NCBI GenBank assembly: GCA_021791295.1
Contig: JAJYWW010000178.1
Coordinates: forward strand, 1 to 42,607
Direction of reading: 5' to 3'
DNA: 42,607 bases
Source of the DNA: a bacterium
Lineage (GTDB): Bacteria > SZUA-79 > Acidulodesulfobacterales > Acidulodesulfobacteraceae
Part shown: one piece after another, positions 35,254 to 42,607 of the stretch
Layout of the letters: each line of letters begins with the position of its first letter
How positions within the stretch are numbered: position 1 is the stretch's first letter
The notes under the pieces: model-generated
Databases searched by the model: none
Told to the model about the DNA's origin: nothing
Seen by the model: the letters and a program-made list of their open reading frames with translations, nothing else
Position numbers and translations under genes: made by a program

Positions 35254-36603
35254 ATGAAAGATGATTACAAAGACAAACTCGACAACCTCCCGGTAGATAT
35301 TAAGCTTAGAGCGGCAGACAGGCTTAAAATCCATCTTATGAGACAAAAATACGGCTATTTTTCCCGTCTTTGTCTTTTAATGGCGCTTATAGGTCCCGGA
35401 ATACTCGTTATGATTGCCGACAACGATGCCGGCGGCGTCATGACTTATGCGCAGACCGGCTCTATATTCGGAATCGGTTTTTTTATTCCTTTTATGATAG
35501 TAATGCTGCCGGTGGCTTATATAGTGCAGGAGATGACCGTGAGGCTCGGCGCAGTAACGCACAGAGGGCATGCGGAAATGATATGGAAAAGATATGGAAA
35601 GTTCTGGGGAGCTTTTTCCTTAATCGACCTTGTCATAGCAAACGTATTGACTTTAATAACGGAGTTTATAGGCATCACTATAGGCATGCGCGTTTTTGGG
35701 GTCCCGCCGCTTATTTCTTCGATAGCGGCCGTTCTTATTATAGCTTCTATTCAGCTTTTTTTACGCTATTTTGCATGGGAGTGGATTAGTTTAAGCATAG
35801 CCGCGTTTAACCTGGTATTCGTTCCTTTAGTTTTTTTTGTTCCTCATTTGCACTGGGGAGCGGTTGCAAGAAGTTTTGGAACTTGGCATATACCGGGAGG
35901 CGTGACTTCGCTTTTTATATACGTAGTTCTTGCAAATTTAGGCACTACCATAGCTCCATGGATGCTTTTTTTTCAGCAGTCGTCGGTCGTAGATAAAGGT
36001 CTTACGGTAAAAGATATCAGGGACGGCCAGATAGATACGTTTATAGGCTCGGTATTTATGGTAATAGTCGCAATAGCCATTATACTAATTACCGCCGGAA
36101 CGGTTTTCGGCTTGACCCATACCCCTAATCTTGACATACAGACTATTCTTTCGGCAATCTCTTCAAAAATGGGACCTCTTGCCATGAGACTTTTTGCTCT
36201 CGGATTAGTCGAAGCAGGTCTTATTGCTGCAATAGCGATATCCGCAAGCACTTCCTGGGCAATGGGGGAAGCTTTCGGCTGGCCTAAAAGCATCAATATG
36301 CCGCCTCTGGAAGGTTGGAAATTTTACCTTCCGGGCGTTATAAGCCTTTTAATTGCAGGAGGTATAGTTTTAATTCCCAATGCGCCTTTAGGTTTTTTAA
36401 ACTTAACGGTCCAGGTAGTTGCGACAATTTTTATGCCTGCGGCAATGATGTTTCTTCTGCTTCTTTTAAACGATAAAGAGATAATGGGCGTGCATGTAAA
36501 TAAACGCTGGCAGAATGTATCGGCGTTTACGATAGTAGGATTTTTGATAATTATGAATTTTATGTATGGTTTAACGGTCGTATTTCCCCATTTATTAGGA
36601 TAA
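35254..36603 (+). CDS. NRAMP-superfamily divalent metal transporter with non-canonical metal site
   Basis: 449 aa, about eleven membrane helices. Helix 1 contains GPGILVMIADNDAGGVMTYAQTG, clearly the NRAMP position but with DAGG (58-61) instead of DPGN: Asp58 is kept and Asn is replaced by Gly61. In helix 6 the M-P-H motif of Mn/Fe carriers is A234-P235-W236 (TTIAPWMLFFQQS), so the soft Met ligand is lost. Similar losses are reported for NRAMP-related magnesium transporters, so Mg2+ is a better guess than Mn2+. The N-terminal 35 residues are charged and cytoplasmic. AAGGAG precedes the ATG. The gene is preceded by a long leader with its own small ORF. Confidence 0.85.
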   Translation: MKDDYKDKLDNLPVDIKLRAADRLKIHLMRQKYGYFSRLCLLMALIGPGILVMIADNDAGGVMTYAQTGSIFGIGFFIPFMIVMLPVAYIVQEMTVRLGAVTHRGHAEMIWKRYGKFWGAFSLIDLVIANVLTLITEFIGITIGMRVFGVPPLISSIAAVLIIASIQLFLRYFAWEWISLSIAAFNLVFVPLVFFVPHLHWGAVARSFGTWHIPGGVTSLFIYVVLANLGTTIAPWMLFFQQSSVVDKGLTVKDIRDGQIDTFIGSVFMVIVAIAIILITAGTVFGLTHTPNLDIQTILSAISSKMGPLAMRLFALGLVEAGLIAAIAISASTSWAMGEAFGWPKSINMPPLEGWKFYLPGVISLLIAGGIVLIPNAPLGFLNLTVQVVATIFMPAAMMFLLLLLNDKEIMGVHVNKRWQNVSAFTIVGFLIIMNFMYGLTVVFPHLLG

Positions 36604-36624
36604 CGGTAAATAAATTCAATAAAT

Positions 36625-36633
36625 TGATATAAT
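36625..36633 (+). promoter_or_regulatory. Extended -10 promoter for the small membrane protein/molybdoenzyme pair
   Basis: TGATATAAT, identical to the extended -10 in the 19-bp repeats near 2.7 and 3.3 kb, lies 26 bases before the ATG at 36660. AAGAGGC at 36648-36654 is the likely ribosome-binding site. No convincing -35 element is seen. Confidence 0.5.
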
Positions 36634-36659
36634 TTAATTTTAATTGTAAGAGGCGCAAT

Positions 36660-36869
36660 ATGAAAAATAATAAAAAAACTTCAAAAGATATTAATCTCGA
36701 CGAAGACTGGGAAGATTTTATAAAGGAAGAAGGGCTAATAGATTATAATAAAATACCGGTGCAAAAAGCCGAAATTAAAGGATGGGTGCAAATAGCTTTC
36801 TGGTTTCTTAGAGTTTATATATTAGTAATGATTATAATGGTAATTATAGGTTTTTCGAGGATTCATTAA
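36660..36869 (+). CDS. 69-aa single-helix membrane protein of unknown function
   Basis: The protein has a hydrophilic, acidic N-terminal half (LDEDWEDFIKEEGLIDYNK) and one membrane helix near the C-terminus (IAFWFLRVYILVMIIMVIIGF), ending RIH. By the positive-inside rule the orientation is uncertain. No family was recognised. It lies 15 bases before the molybdopterin oxidoreductase gene, which has its own GGAGA. This suggests that it anchors that enzyme or another partner to the membrane, but the only evidence is adjacency. Confidence 0.7.
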   Translation: MKNNKKTSKDINLDEDWEDFIKEEGLIDYNKIPVQKAEIKGWVQIAFWFLRVYILVMIIMVIIGFSRIH

Positions 36870-36884
36870 AGCGGCGGAGACGAA

Positions 36885-38951
36885 ATGGAAATAAAATATT
36901 CAGTGTGTCCTCACGACTGTCCGGATACATGCGCTTTAAAGGTTGAAATCGATGACGGAAAAATCGTTAAAGTCGCAGGCGACCCCTCGCATCCCGTAAC
37001 AAAAGGCGTTATCTGCGAAAAAGTAAGGGCTTATCCCGAGCGCATTTACGGGAACCGTATACTTTATCCGATGCGCAGAACCGGAAAAAAGGGCGCAAGC
37101 GAATTTAAAAGAATAAGCTGGAACGACGCAGTCTACGAAATTGCTAAACGCTGGAAAGAGCTTATTTCTAAATACGGTTCGGAAAGCATTATGCCTTATT
37201 CTTACGGCGGAACGGAAGGCATAATCAACAAATCAAGCATGGACAGGCGCTTTTTTAATAAAATCGGATCTACGGCTCTTGACCGCACTATCTGTTCTGC
37301 AGCCGGCAGTTTAGGCTATCAGCTCGCTTACGGAGAGTCTAAAGGGGTAAATCCGTTAGATACCGTTAATGCAAAGTTGATAATATTCTGGGGGATAAAC
37401 GCTTTAGAAACAAATATGCATCAGGCGCTTTTAGCCGAAGCCGCACGGAAAAAAGGCGCTAAAATAATTGCCGTAGACGTTCACCTGAATAAAACGGCAA
37501 AATGGGCAGACGATTTTTATATGATTCTGCCCGGTTCGGACGGAGCGCTTGCTTTGGGCATTGCGCATATTATATTAAGAGATAATTTAGAAAATAAGGT
37601 ATTTTTAGAAAAATATTCTTTCGGATTCGACGAATTTCGCAAAAAAACGGAAGAATATCCGCCTGATAAAGTCGCAGGTATCACAGGTCTTGCAAAAGAG
37701 CGTATAGAATATTTAGCAAAACTTTACGCAGAAACTAAACCGTCGTTTTTAAGAATAGGAAACGGGCTTCAGCATCATAAAAACGGAGGTATAAATACAT
37801 GGCTTATTTCACTTCTGCCCGCTTTAACCGGCGCATGGTCGGATAAGGGCGGAGGAGCGTTAAAATCTAATTCCGGATATTTTCCTTTAAACGAAGAGGC
37901 TTTAAAAAGGCCCGATTTATTGAAAAAACCGGTAAGAACCGTAAATATGGTTCAACTAGGAAAAGCTTTATGTGAACTTGACAACCCCGCTATTATGTCT
38001 TTGTATGTTTACAACAGTAATCCCGCAGTCGTGGCTCCCAACCAAAACTTAGTGATTAAAGGGCTTGCAAGTGAAAATCTGTTTACGGTTGTTCACGAGC
38101 AGACTATGACGGATACGGCAAAGTGGGCGGATATTATACTTCCGGCAACTACGAGTTTTGAACATTCAGATATTTACGTAAGCTACTGGCATACTTTTAT
38201 TCAGTGGGCGGAACCCGTCATACGCCCTGTAGGAGAGGCAAAGCCTAATATCGAAGTATTTAAACTTATCGCCTATGCTTTAGGTTTTAAAGACGAATGT
38301 TTTTCGGATTTAGAACAGGATATAGCGCAGCAGGCTCTTGATATTCCTTACTGGAAAGAAAGAGGAATAACTTTTGAAAGGCTTAAAAAAGAAAGATTTA
38401 TTAAGATCGAAACGGAAGACAATCCCTTTAAATTCGATAAACTAAACACTTCTTCGGGTAAAATAGAGTTTAAAAGTAAAAAAGTTTCGGCTTACGGACT
38501 TTCGGAGGTTCCGCAGTTTAATCCTATTAACGAGTATTATGATTTGCAGAAAACCGGATTTAACAAAGGTAATTTTGCATCGAATCCTAATTACCCTTTA
38601 ACTTTCGTCAGTCCTCCCAACCACTTTTTTTTAAATTCTTCTTTTGCCGGCGTTTCTTCTTTAAAAGCAAAAGCCGCCGAACCTTTTTTAGAAATTAATC
38701 CTAAAGACGCCGAAGACAGAGGAATTAAAGACGGAGATTTAGTCAGGATAGAAAACGAGCAGGGCGGATTATCTATAAAAGCTAAAGTTTTAAATTCCGT
38801 TCTGCCCGGAGTAGTCGTTTCCGCCGGTTTATGGTGGAAAGACGATTACGTAAACGGTTCGGGCGTAAACGCTTTGACCCCCGACGATTTGTCGGATATA
38901 GGCGACGGCGCCACCTTTTTTTCCTCCTTTGTCGAAGTTAAAAAAATCTAA
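36885..38951 (+). CDS. Molybdopterin-dependent oxidoreductase, DMSO-reductase family, cytoplasmic
   Basis: 688 aa. The N-terminus carries the 4Fe-4S site Cys8-x3-Cys12-x3-Cys16...Cys44 (YSVCPHDCPDTCAL...GVICEK). The likely Mo ligand is Cys137 in LDRTICSAAGSLGY, where related enzymes have Cys, SeCys or Ser. WGINALETNMHQ, DVHLNKTAKWADDF, TDTAKWADIILPATTSFEHSD and a C-terminal dinucleotide-binding domain (FLEINPKDAEDRGIKDGDLVRIEN) complete the fold. There is no Tat signal and no selenocysteine codon. The length approaches that of FdhF-type enzymes, but the substrate is unknown. The Hyf-type membrane genes follow after 90 bases from a separate promoter. Confidence 0.88.
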   Translation: MEIKYSVCPHDCPDTCALKVEIDDGKIVKVAGDPSHPVTKGVICEKVRAYPERIYGNRILYPMRRTGKKGASEFKRISWNDAVYEIAKRWKELISKYGSESIMPYSYGGTEGIINKSSMDRRFFNKIGSTALDRTICSAAGSLGYQLAYGESKGVNPLDTVNAKLIIFWGINALETNMHQALLAEAARKKGAKIIAVDVHLNKTAKWADDFYMILPGSDGALALGIAHIILRDNLENKVFLEKYSFGFDEFRKKTEEYPPDKVAGITGLAKERIEYLAKLYAETKPSFLRIGNGLQHHKNGGINTWLISLLPALTGAWSDKGGGALKSNSGYFPLNEEALKRPDLLKKPVRTVNMVQLGKALCELDNPAIMSLYVYNSNPAVVAPNQNLVIKGLASENLFTVVHEQTMTDTAKWADIILPATTSFEHSDIYVSYWHTFIQWAEPVIRPVGEAKPNIEVFKLIAYALGFKDECFSDLEQDIAQQALDIPYWKERGITFERLKKERFIKIETEDNPFKFDKLNTSSGKIEFKSKKVSAYGLSEVPQFNPINEYYDLQKTGFNKGNFASNPNYPLTFVSPPNHFFLNSSFAGVSSLKAKAAEPFLEINPKDAEDRGIKDGDLVRIENEQGGLSIKAKVLNSVLPGVVVSAGLWWKDDYVNGSGVNALTPDDLSDIGDGATFFSSFVEVKKI

Positions 38952-38960
38952 AAAATGTTC

Positions 38961-38988
38961 TTGCTATTTTTTAAGCATTTGCTATAAT
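38961..38988 (+). promoter_or_regulatory. Promoter of the Hyf-type gene cluster
   Basis: TTGCTA (38961-38966), 16-base spacer, TATAAT (38983-38988) with an extended TG at 38980-38981. The leader to the first ATG is about 47 bases and contains CGGAGG at 39018-39023. Confidence 0.65.
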
Positions 38989-39031
38989 TAAAAAGTTTTG
39001 ACTTTAAATATAAAATACGGAGGATTAAGTT

Positions 39032-39049
39032 TTGATATTAAATGGATAA
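39032..39049 (+). other. Possible 5-codon mini-ORF overlapping the HyfB-like start
   Basis: CGGAGG (39018-39023) is 18 bases from the ATG at 39042, too far for it, but 8 bases from a TTG at 39032. That TTG opens a 5-codon frame (M-I-L-N-G) ending in TAA at 39047-39049, across the real start. Re-initiation after this stop could set expression of the cluster. The in-frame TAA at 39039-39041 rules out an earlier start for the main gene. Confidence 0.35.
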
Positions 39050-40961
39050 CCTTAAACATAAAGGGATATTCAGATATATTTTTAATTGTCTGACCATTTT
39101 ATCCGCCGCGTTTTTTACGGTTTTAAGCATATATTATTTTAAAAGCGAATTTATCGTACAATCCTCTTTTATAAATTTTTCTTTCAAATTTGACGCTCTT
39201 TCCTTATTTTTTGTAATATTCATATCTTCTATTTCCCTGTTTATTTCGATTTTTTCGATAAAATACGGTGATAAATACGACGATAAACCTTCCCTGTTTG
39301 TATATTCTTTTTTATTTATTGTATCTATGCTCATTCTCGTTATAAGCAACGATATGCTGACTTTTTTGATTTTTTGGGAATTGATGTCCATTTTTTCTTT
39401 TCTTTTGGTTATTTACGAAGGGAACGAAGAATCCAGAAAGGCCGGTTTTTTATATTTTTTAATGACGCATATAGGCACTATTCTTATAACCGCAGCTTTT
39501 ATAATGCTTTATTTAAAAACGTCGTCTTTTTCTTTCGATTACTATAAGGGTGCGGCGGGAATTATAATACTGGCTTCTGCAATAACCGGATTTTCTATTA
39601 AAGCGGGCATTATGCCTTTTCATACATGGCTGCCTTATGCCCATCCGGTTGCGCCTGCAAATATATCGGCAGTTATGTCTGGCGTTATGGTAAATATGGC
39701 TATCTACGGTATTTTAAAATTTTTATTCGTATTCAGTTTGGGGTCTAACTCGTTTCTTGGAATTATACTTCTCGTCATAGGAGCCTTATCGGCTCTCTTG
39801 GGAATTATGTATGCCATGGTGCAGAAAGATATTAAAAAACTGCTTGCATTTTCCACTATAGAAAATATGGGAATAATTTTTATGGGGATCGGTATATCGT
39901 ACTGGGCGCGCATAGAAAATTTTAAATCTTTGGAATATCTTGCAATGATAGCAGTCCTTCTGCATATAATCAATCACGGTTTAAGCAAAAGTTCGCTTTT
40001 TATGGGTTCGGGTCTTATAGACAAATATACGCATACGAGAAATATGGAAAAACTCGGCGGACTTTCAAAAAAAATGGGTCAATTGTCCGTACTGTTTCTT
40101 ATCGGCGTAATGTCTATTTCGGCTATGCCTCCTTTAAACGGGTTTTTAAGCGAGTGGTATTTGTATATTTCTTTAATAGGTTCGGTTTTTACGGGAAACA
40201 TGTATATGGTTTATTTTTCGATAATATCCATAGCCCTTTTGTCTCTTGCCGGAGCCGCCGCAGGCGCCGCTTTCACGAAATTATTCGGAATAACTTTTCT
40301 GGGAAAACCGAGGACGGCTAATGCAGAAAATGCAAAAAAATCGCATGTTATCGAAAGAATAGGAATTGCGCTACCCGTTCTTTTGTGCATTTATATAGGC
40401 GTTTATCCGTATCAGATAATTTCAGGTTTAAATTCCGTGATTTTTTATTTGACGGGAGGAACGGTAAATCCAAATCCGTTTACGGCAGTCCGCGCCGTAA
40501 AAATTCAATCGTTTTCTTTGTATGCTCCTGCTATAATAGCCGCCATGTTTATCGTCCTATTATTAATAATTATTTTCTATTTTAAGATATTCGCTTCCTA
40601 TAAAAAAAGAGTGTTTGAAACATGGGCATGCGGACTTGACGAAAAAAATTCTAAAGCCCAGTATTCCGGCAGCGGATTTTCCTCAAGCATAATGAAAGTA
40701 TTTTCCTCTTTTTATTCGTCGGTTTCGGAAATTAACTTTGAAAAGGACGTAAAAAAATATTTCAGGTCTAAATCGGTTTATACCGAAGAAGTTAGCGATA
40801 TCGTCGAAAAATATATATATATTCCCATCGGCAAATTATATTTTAAAATTTCCGAATTTTTTAACAGAGCCGCTAATTCGGCAAATATAAACGTTTCGCT
40901 TGGATATTTATTTTTAACTTTAATAGTCTGCATTATTATTTATATATTCATAATAAGATAA
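39042..40961 (+). CDS. hyfB: Hydrogenase-4/formate-hydrogenlyase-type antiporter-like subunit (HyfB/HycC)
   Basis: 639 aa, about sixteen membrane helices. FDALSLFFVIFISSISLFISIFSI, the ISNDMLTFLIFWELMSIFSFLLVIYE helix with its conserved Glu, GFSIKAGIMPFHTWLPYAHPVAPANISAVMSGVMVNMAIYGI and DIKKLLAFSTIENMGII are the proton-pumping motifs shared with complex I NuoL/M. ETWACGLDEKNSKAQYSGSGFSS near residue 525 matches the HyfB/HycC C-terminal block TWDCG...QYT. In Hyf/Hyc complexes the subunit links electron transfer from ferredoxin or formate to ion translocation. It is the first of a module with hyfC, hyfE and hyfF. The catalytic hydrogenase-like subunits would lie beyond the window. Confidence 0.88.
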   Translation: MDNLKHKGIFRYIFNCLTILSAAFFTVLSIYYFKSEFIVQSSFINFSFKFDALSLFFVIFISSISLFISIFSIKYGDKYDDKPSLFVYSFLFIVSMLILVISNDMLTFLIFWELMSIFSFLLVIYEGNEESRKAGFLYFLMTHIGTILITAAFIMLYLKTSSFSFDYYKGAAGIIILASAITGFSIKAGIMPFHTWLPYAHPVAPANISAVMSGVMVNMAIYGILKFLFVFSLGSNSFLGIILLVIGALSALLGIMYAMVQKDIKKLLAFSTIENMGIIFMGIGISYWARIENFKSLEYLAMIAVLLHIINHGLSKSSLFMGSGLIDKYTHTRNMEKLGGLSKKMGQLSVLFLIGVMSISAMPPLNGFLSEWYLYISLIGSVFTGNMYMVYFSIISIALLSLAGAAAGAAFTKLFGITFLGKPRTANAENAKKSHVIERIGIALPVLLCIYIGVYPYQIISGLNSVIFYLTGGTVNPNPFTAVRAVKIQSFSLYAPAIIAAMFIVLLLIIIFYFKIFASYKKRVFETWACGLDEKNSKAQYSGSGFSSSIMKVFSSFYSSVSEINFEKDVKKYFRSKSVYTEEVSDIVEKYIYIPIGKLYFKISEFFNRAANSANINVSLGYLFLTLIVCIIIYIFIIR

Positions 40962-40982
40962 TAGATAAAAAAACAAAAAATT

Positions 40983-41957
40983 ATGCATTTTAACGGGCGT
41001 CATTTAATAATAGGCGTAATTCAATTTTTTATAGTGGTTTTACTTGCGCCTTTTTTTGCAGGTTTTATTCATAAATTGAAACAGCGGGCAAGAGGACAGA
41101 AAGGAATCAATATATTTCAGTTTTATACAAATTTTAATAAGTTATTAAAAAAAGAGATAGTTTTATCCAAAGACGCGACGTTTATATCCAATATAGCTCC
41201 TTATATAGTTTTTGTAACTTATTTAATTATAATATTAATGCTGCCGGCATTTTACAAATATTCCTTGCTCGGCATGTCTTCGGACGTAATTTTAATCGCA
41301 TATTCTCTTGCGCTTGCCACCTTTTTTATGACTCTTTACGCTATGGATCAGGGAAGCGCTTTCGGCGGGCTCGGCGCCAGCAGGGAATGGTTTTTAACGG
41401 TTCTTTCAGAACCTTCTTTAATATTTATTTTTATATCGCTTGCCATCTATACAAGGCAGGGCAGAATTACGGATATTTTTTATGTCATTCAGAAAGGAGC
41501 AGAAAATGCTTTTGTGTACGGGAGCGGTTCAAGCACCGTATCCGTCGCCATACCTTTTTTGCTTTTTATTTCGCTTTTTATAGTAAGCATATCGGAAAAT
41601 GCGAGGATTCCCATAGATAATCCGGAAACGCACCTTGAACTTACCATGTTTCATGAAGCAAATATCTTAGAGGCGAGCGGAAAGCATCTTGGACTGTACG
41701 AATATGGAAGTTATTTGAAACTTACAGTATTTTTGACCGTAATGTCGCTTATCCTGTTTCCGTATATGGCGGTAAATATTTATGAAGTCCCGTTGGCTTT
41801 TATTATTTATTTTTTGAAGATGATTGTCTTATGTATGCTAATCGCGGGCGTCGAATTAGTTAACCCTAAAATGCGCGTTTTCAGAGTGCCGAACATTCTT
41901 TCCGTCTCGTTCATACTGTCTTTGATAGCGATGATATTGTCGATCAGGAGATTTTAA
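40983..41957 (+). CDS. hyfC: Respiratory-chain NuoH-like subunit of the Hyf-type complex (HyfC/HycD)
   Basis: 324 aa, eight predicted helices. The N-terminal block GFIHKLKQRARGQKGINIFQFYTNFNKLLKKEIVLSKDATFISNIAPYIVF matches HyfC/HycD/NuoH, which docks the hydrophilic arm of group 4 hydrogenase-type complexes. FGGLGASREWFLTVLSEPSLIF and SENARIPIDNPETHLELTMFHEA are the other signatures, the latter with conserved acidic residues of the proton pathway. The order HyfB-HyfC-HyfE equals that of known hyf operons once hyfD is omitted. Confidence 0.93.
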   Translation: MHFNGRHLIIGVIQFFIVVLLAPFFAGFIHKLKQRARGQKGINIFQFYTNFNKLLKKEIVLSKDATFISNIAPYIVFVTYLIIILMLPAFYKYSLLGMSSDVILIAYSLALATFFMTLYAMDQGSAFGGLGASREWFLTVLSEPSLIFIFISLAIYTRQGRITDIFYVIQKGAENAFVYGSGSSTVSVAIPFLLFISLFIVSISENARIPIDNPETHLELTMFHEANILEASGKHLGLYEYGSYLKLTVFLTVMSLILFPYMAVNIYEVPLAFIIYFLKMIVLCMLIAGVELVNPKMRVFRVPNILSVSFILSLIAMILSIRRF

Positions 41958-41959
41958 AA

Positions 41960-42577
41960 ATGATAATGGAAAAAATAGCCGAACTTTTTGTAATTTTAAT
42001 ACTTGTTTCGGTAGTGTTAAACGTCAGTTCGCCTTTTATAAAATTTGCCATCAAGCTTTATTCTTTTCAGTCGCTTATGCTGGCATTTTATATTTTAATG
42101 GGGGCAGTTCATTTTAACTCGGTAAATTTATACGGCTCTTTTTTAATTACTATAATTTTTAAGGTTATTTTAATTCCCTATTTTTTATTCAAAACGCTTA
42201 AAAAGGTTAAAATGGATAAAGAAATAAATATGTATATAGGCATACCCGAGGCGGTTGTTTTTGCAGGTTCTTTAACTTTGCTTTCCAATTTGATAGCCCA
42301 AAAAATCGTTAAGACCGGCATTACTTTCGGTTCTTTCGTGTTTACGATATCTCTTGCTACGTTTTTAATAGGGGCGATGCTTATGATAACAAGAAAAACT
42401 TTATTTTCGCAGATTATAGGATTTTTAACGATAGATAACGCAATTTTTTTGGCGGCAAACAGCATTACTCACGGAATGCCCCTTTTAGTCGAACTGGGCG
42501 TTCTTTTCGATCTTTTTGTCAGCATACTTATATTGTCGCTTCTGATATTAAACTTAAGGAGAAACGTTGCATCATAA
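41960..42577 (+). CDS. hyfE: Hydrogenase-4 component E-like membrane subunit (HyfE)
   Basis: 205 aa, six predicted helices, resembling HyfE: an N-terminal FVILILVSVVLNVSSPFIKFAIKLYSFQSLMLAFYI (where HyfE has a hydrophobic, NuoK-like segment), a basic loop KTLKKVKMDKEINMYIG and a C-terminal IDNAIFLAANSITHGMPLLVELGVLFDLFVSILILSLL block that is characteristic. ATG at 41960 lies two bases after the hyfC stop, preceded by AGGAG. The stop overlaps the start of the next gene. Confidence 0.88.
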   Translation: MIMEKIAELFVILILVSVVLNVSSPFIKFAIKLYSFQSLMLAFYILMGAVHFNSVNLYGSFLITIIFKVILIPYFLFKTLKKVKMDKEINMYIGIPEAVVFAGSLTLLSNLIAQKIVKTGITFGSFVFTISLATFLIGAMLMITRKTLFSQIIGFLTIDNAIFLAANSITHGMPLLVELGVLFDLFVSILILSLLILNLRRNVAS

Positions 42578-42607
42578 ACTTTTAGACTTAATATTAATAC
42601 TTCCGGC
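42567..42607 (+). CDS. Start of a HyfF-like gene (partial)
   Basis: TTG at 42567 follows AAGGAG (42556-42561, 5-base spacing) and overlaps the hyfE end by 11 bases. The open frame gives MHHKLLDLILILP, a hydrophobic N-terminus, before the window stops. In hyf operons the gene after hyfE is hyfF, another antiporter-like subunit. The identity is inferred from position; only about 13 residues are visible. Confidence 0.5.
   Translation, partial: MHHKLLDLILILP

Noticed and set aside
41648..41661. TGTTTCATGAAGCA as a second parS site
   Set aside because: It is two bases too short for the consensus and encodes conserved residues (MFHEA) of the HyfC-like protein.

Overview
The window is AT-rich chromosomal DNA from a Gram-negative-type, probably anaerobic or microaerophilic bacterium, and it contains the replication-origin region. 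Pointers to this lifestyle and lineage are: GyrB with the long Gram-negative-type insertion, a Tat translocase subunit, a ferredoxin-linked 2-oxoglutarate oxidoreductase, an oxygen-labile two-subunit class I fumarase, a c-type heme sensor of the kind known from Geobacter, and a formate-hydrogenlyase/Hyf-type membrane module. This gene mix fits low-GC relatives of the former Deltaproteobacteria. No rRNA or phylogenetic comparison was possible, so the placement is tentative. No mobile element, CRISPR array, tRNA or rRNA gene was seen.

Layout. 1-5.3 kb: the 3' end of a YjbQ-family gene. It converges on a minus-strand operon (LRV-repeat protein, short-chain dehydrogenase, isochorismatase-fold hydrolase, sulfite-oxidase-fold molybdoenzyme). 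Then come a DUF488 gene flanked by a 19-bp direct repeat, and a nitroreductase coupled to a periplasmic binding protein. 5.4-11 kb: a plus-strand run of a very divergent DprA homologue, topA, an orphan heme/HAMP membrane sensor, a YggS-type PLP protein and Maf. 11-14.3 kb: proC and an MFS transporter (minus), then a CDF metal exporter (plus). 14.4-22.1 kb: a long plus-strand operon for the fumarate/succinyl-CoA/2-oxoglutarate segment of the TCA cycle (fumarase alpha/beta, sucCD, korDABC), continuing into ndk and nth. 22.1-23.6 kb: a mini heme-copper-oxidase-like membrane protein, queE and tatA.

23.6-35 kb is the origin region. gyrB, dnaN and dnaA read leftward. rpmH, rnpA, yidD, yidC, mnmE and mnmG read rightward from an AT-rich 364-bp gap that is the likely oriC. 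A perfect 20-bp palindrome made of two DnaA-box-like sequences lies inside the apparent dnaA promoter. Just after mnmG is a sequence matching the consensus ParB-binding parS site at 14 of 16 positions, although no parAB genes are in view. recF, jag and rsmG are also missing from their common places.

35-42.6 kb: an NRAMP-fold transporter whose metal-site residues differ from those of Mn/Fe transporters. It is preceded by a leader containing a well-initiated 37-codon ORF with an early Glu-Pro-Asp. This pairing is the most interesting candidate in the window: possibly a magnesium-type transporter with leader-peptide control. After it come a 69-aa one-helix membrane protein coupled to a cytoplasmic molybdopterin oxidoreductase, and then a Hyf-type membrane module (HyfB, HyfC, HyfE and the start of HyfF) cut by the window edge.

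Many promoters look like extended -10 elements (TGN-TATAAT). Several genes lack a Shine-Dalgarno sequence and start a few bases after a -10 element, which suggests short-leader or leaderless transcripts.
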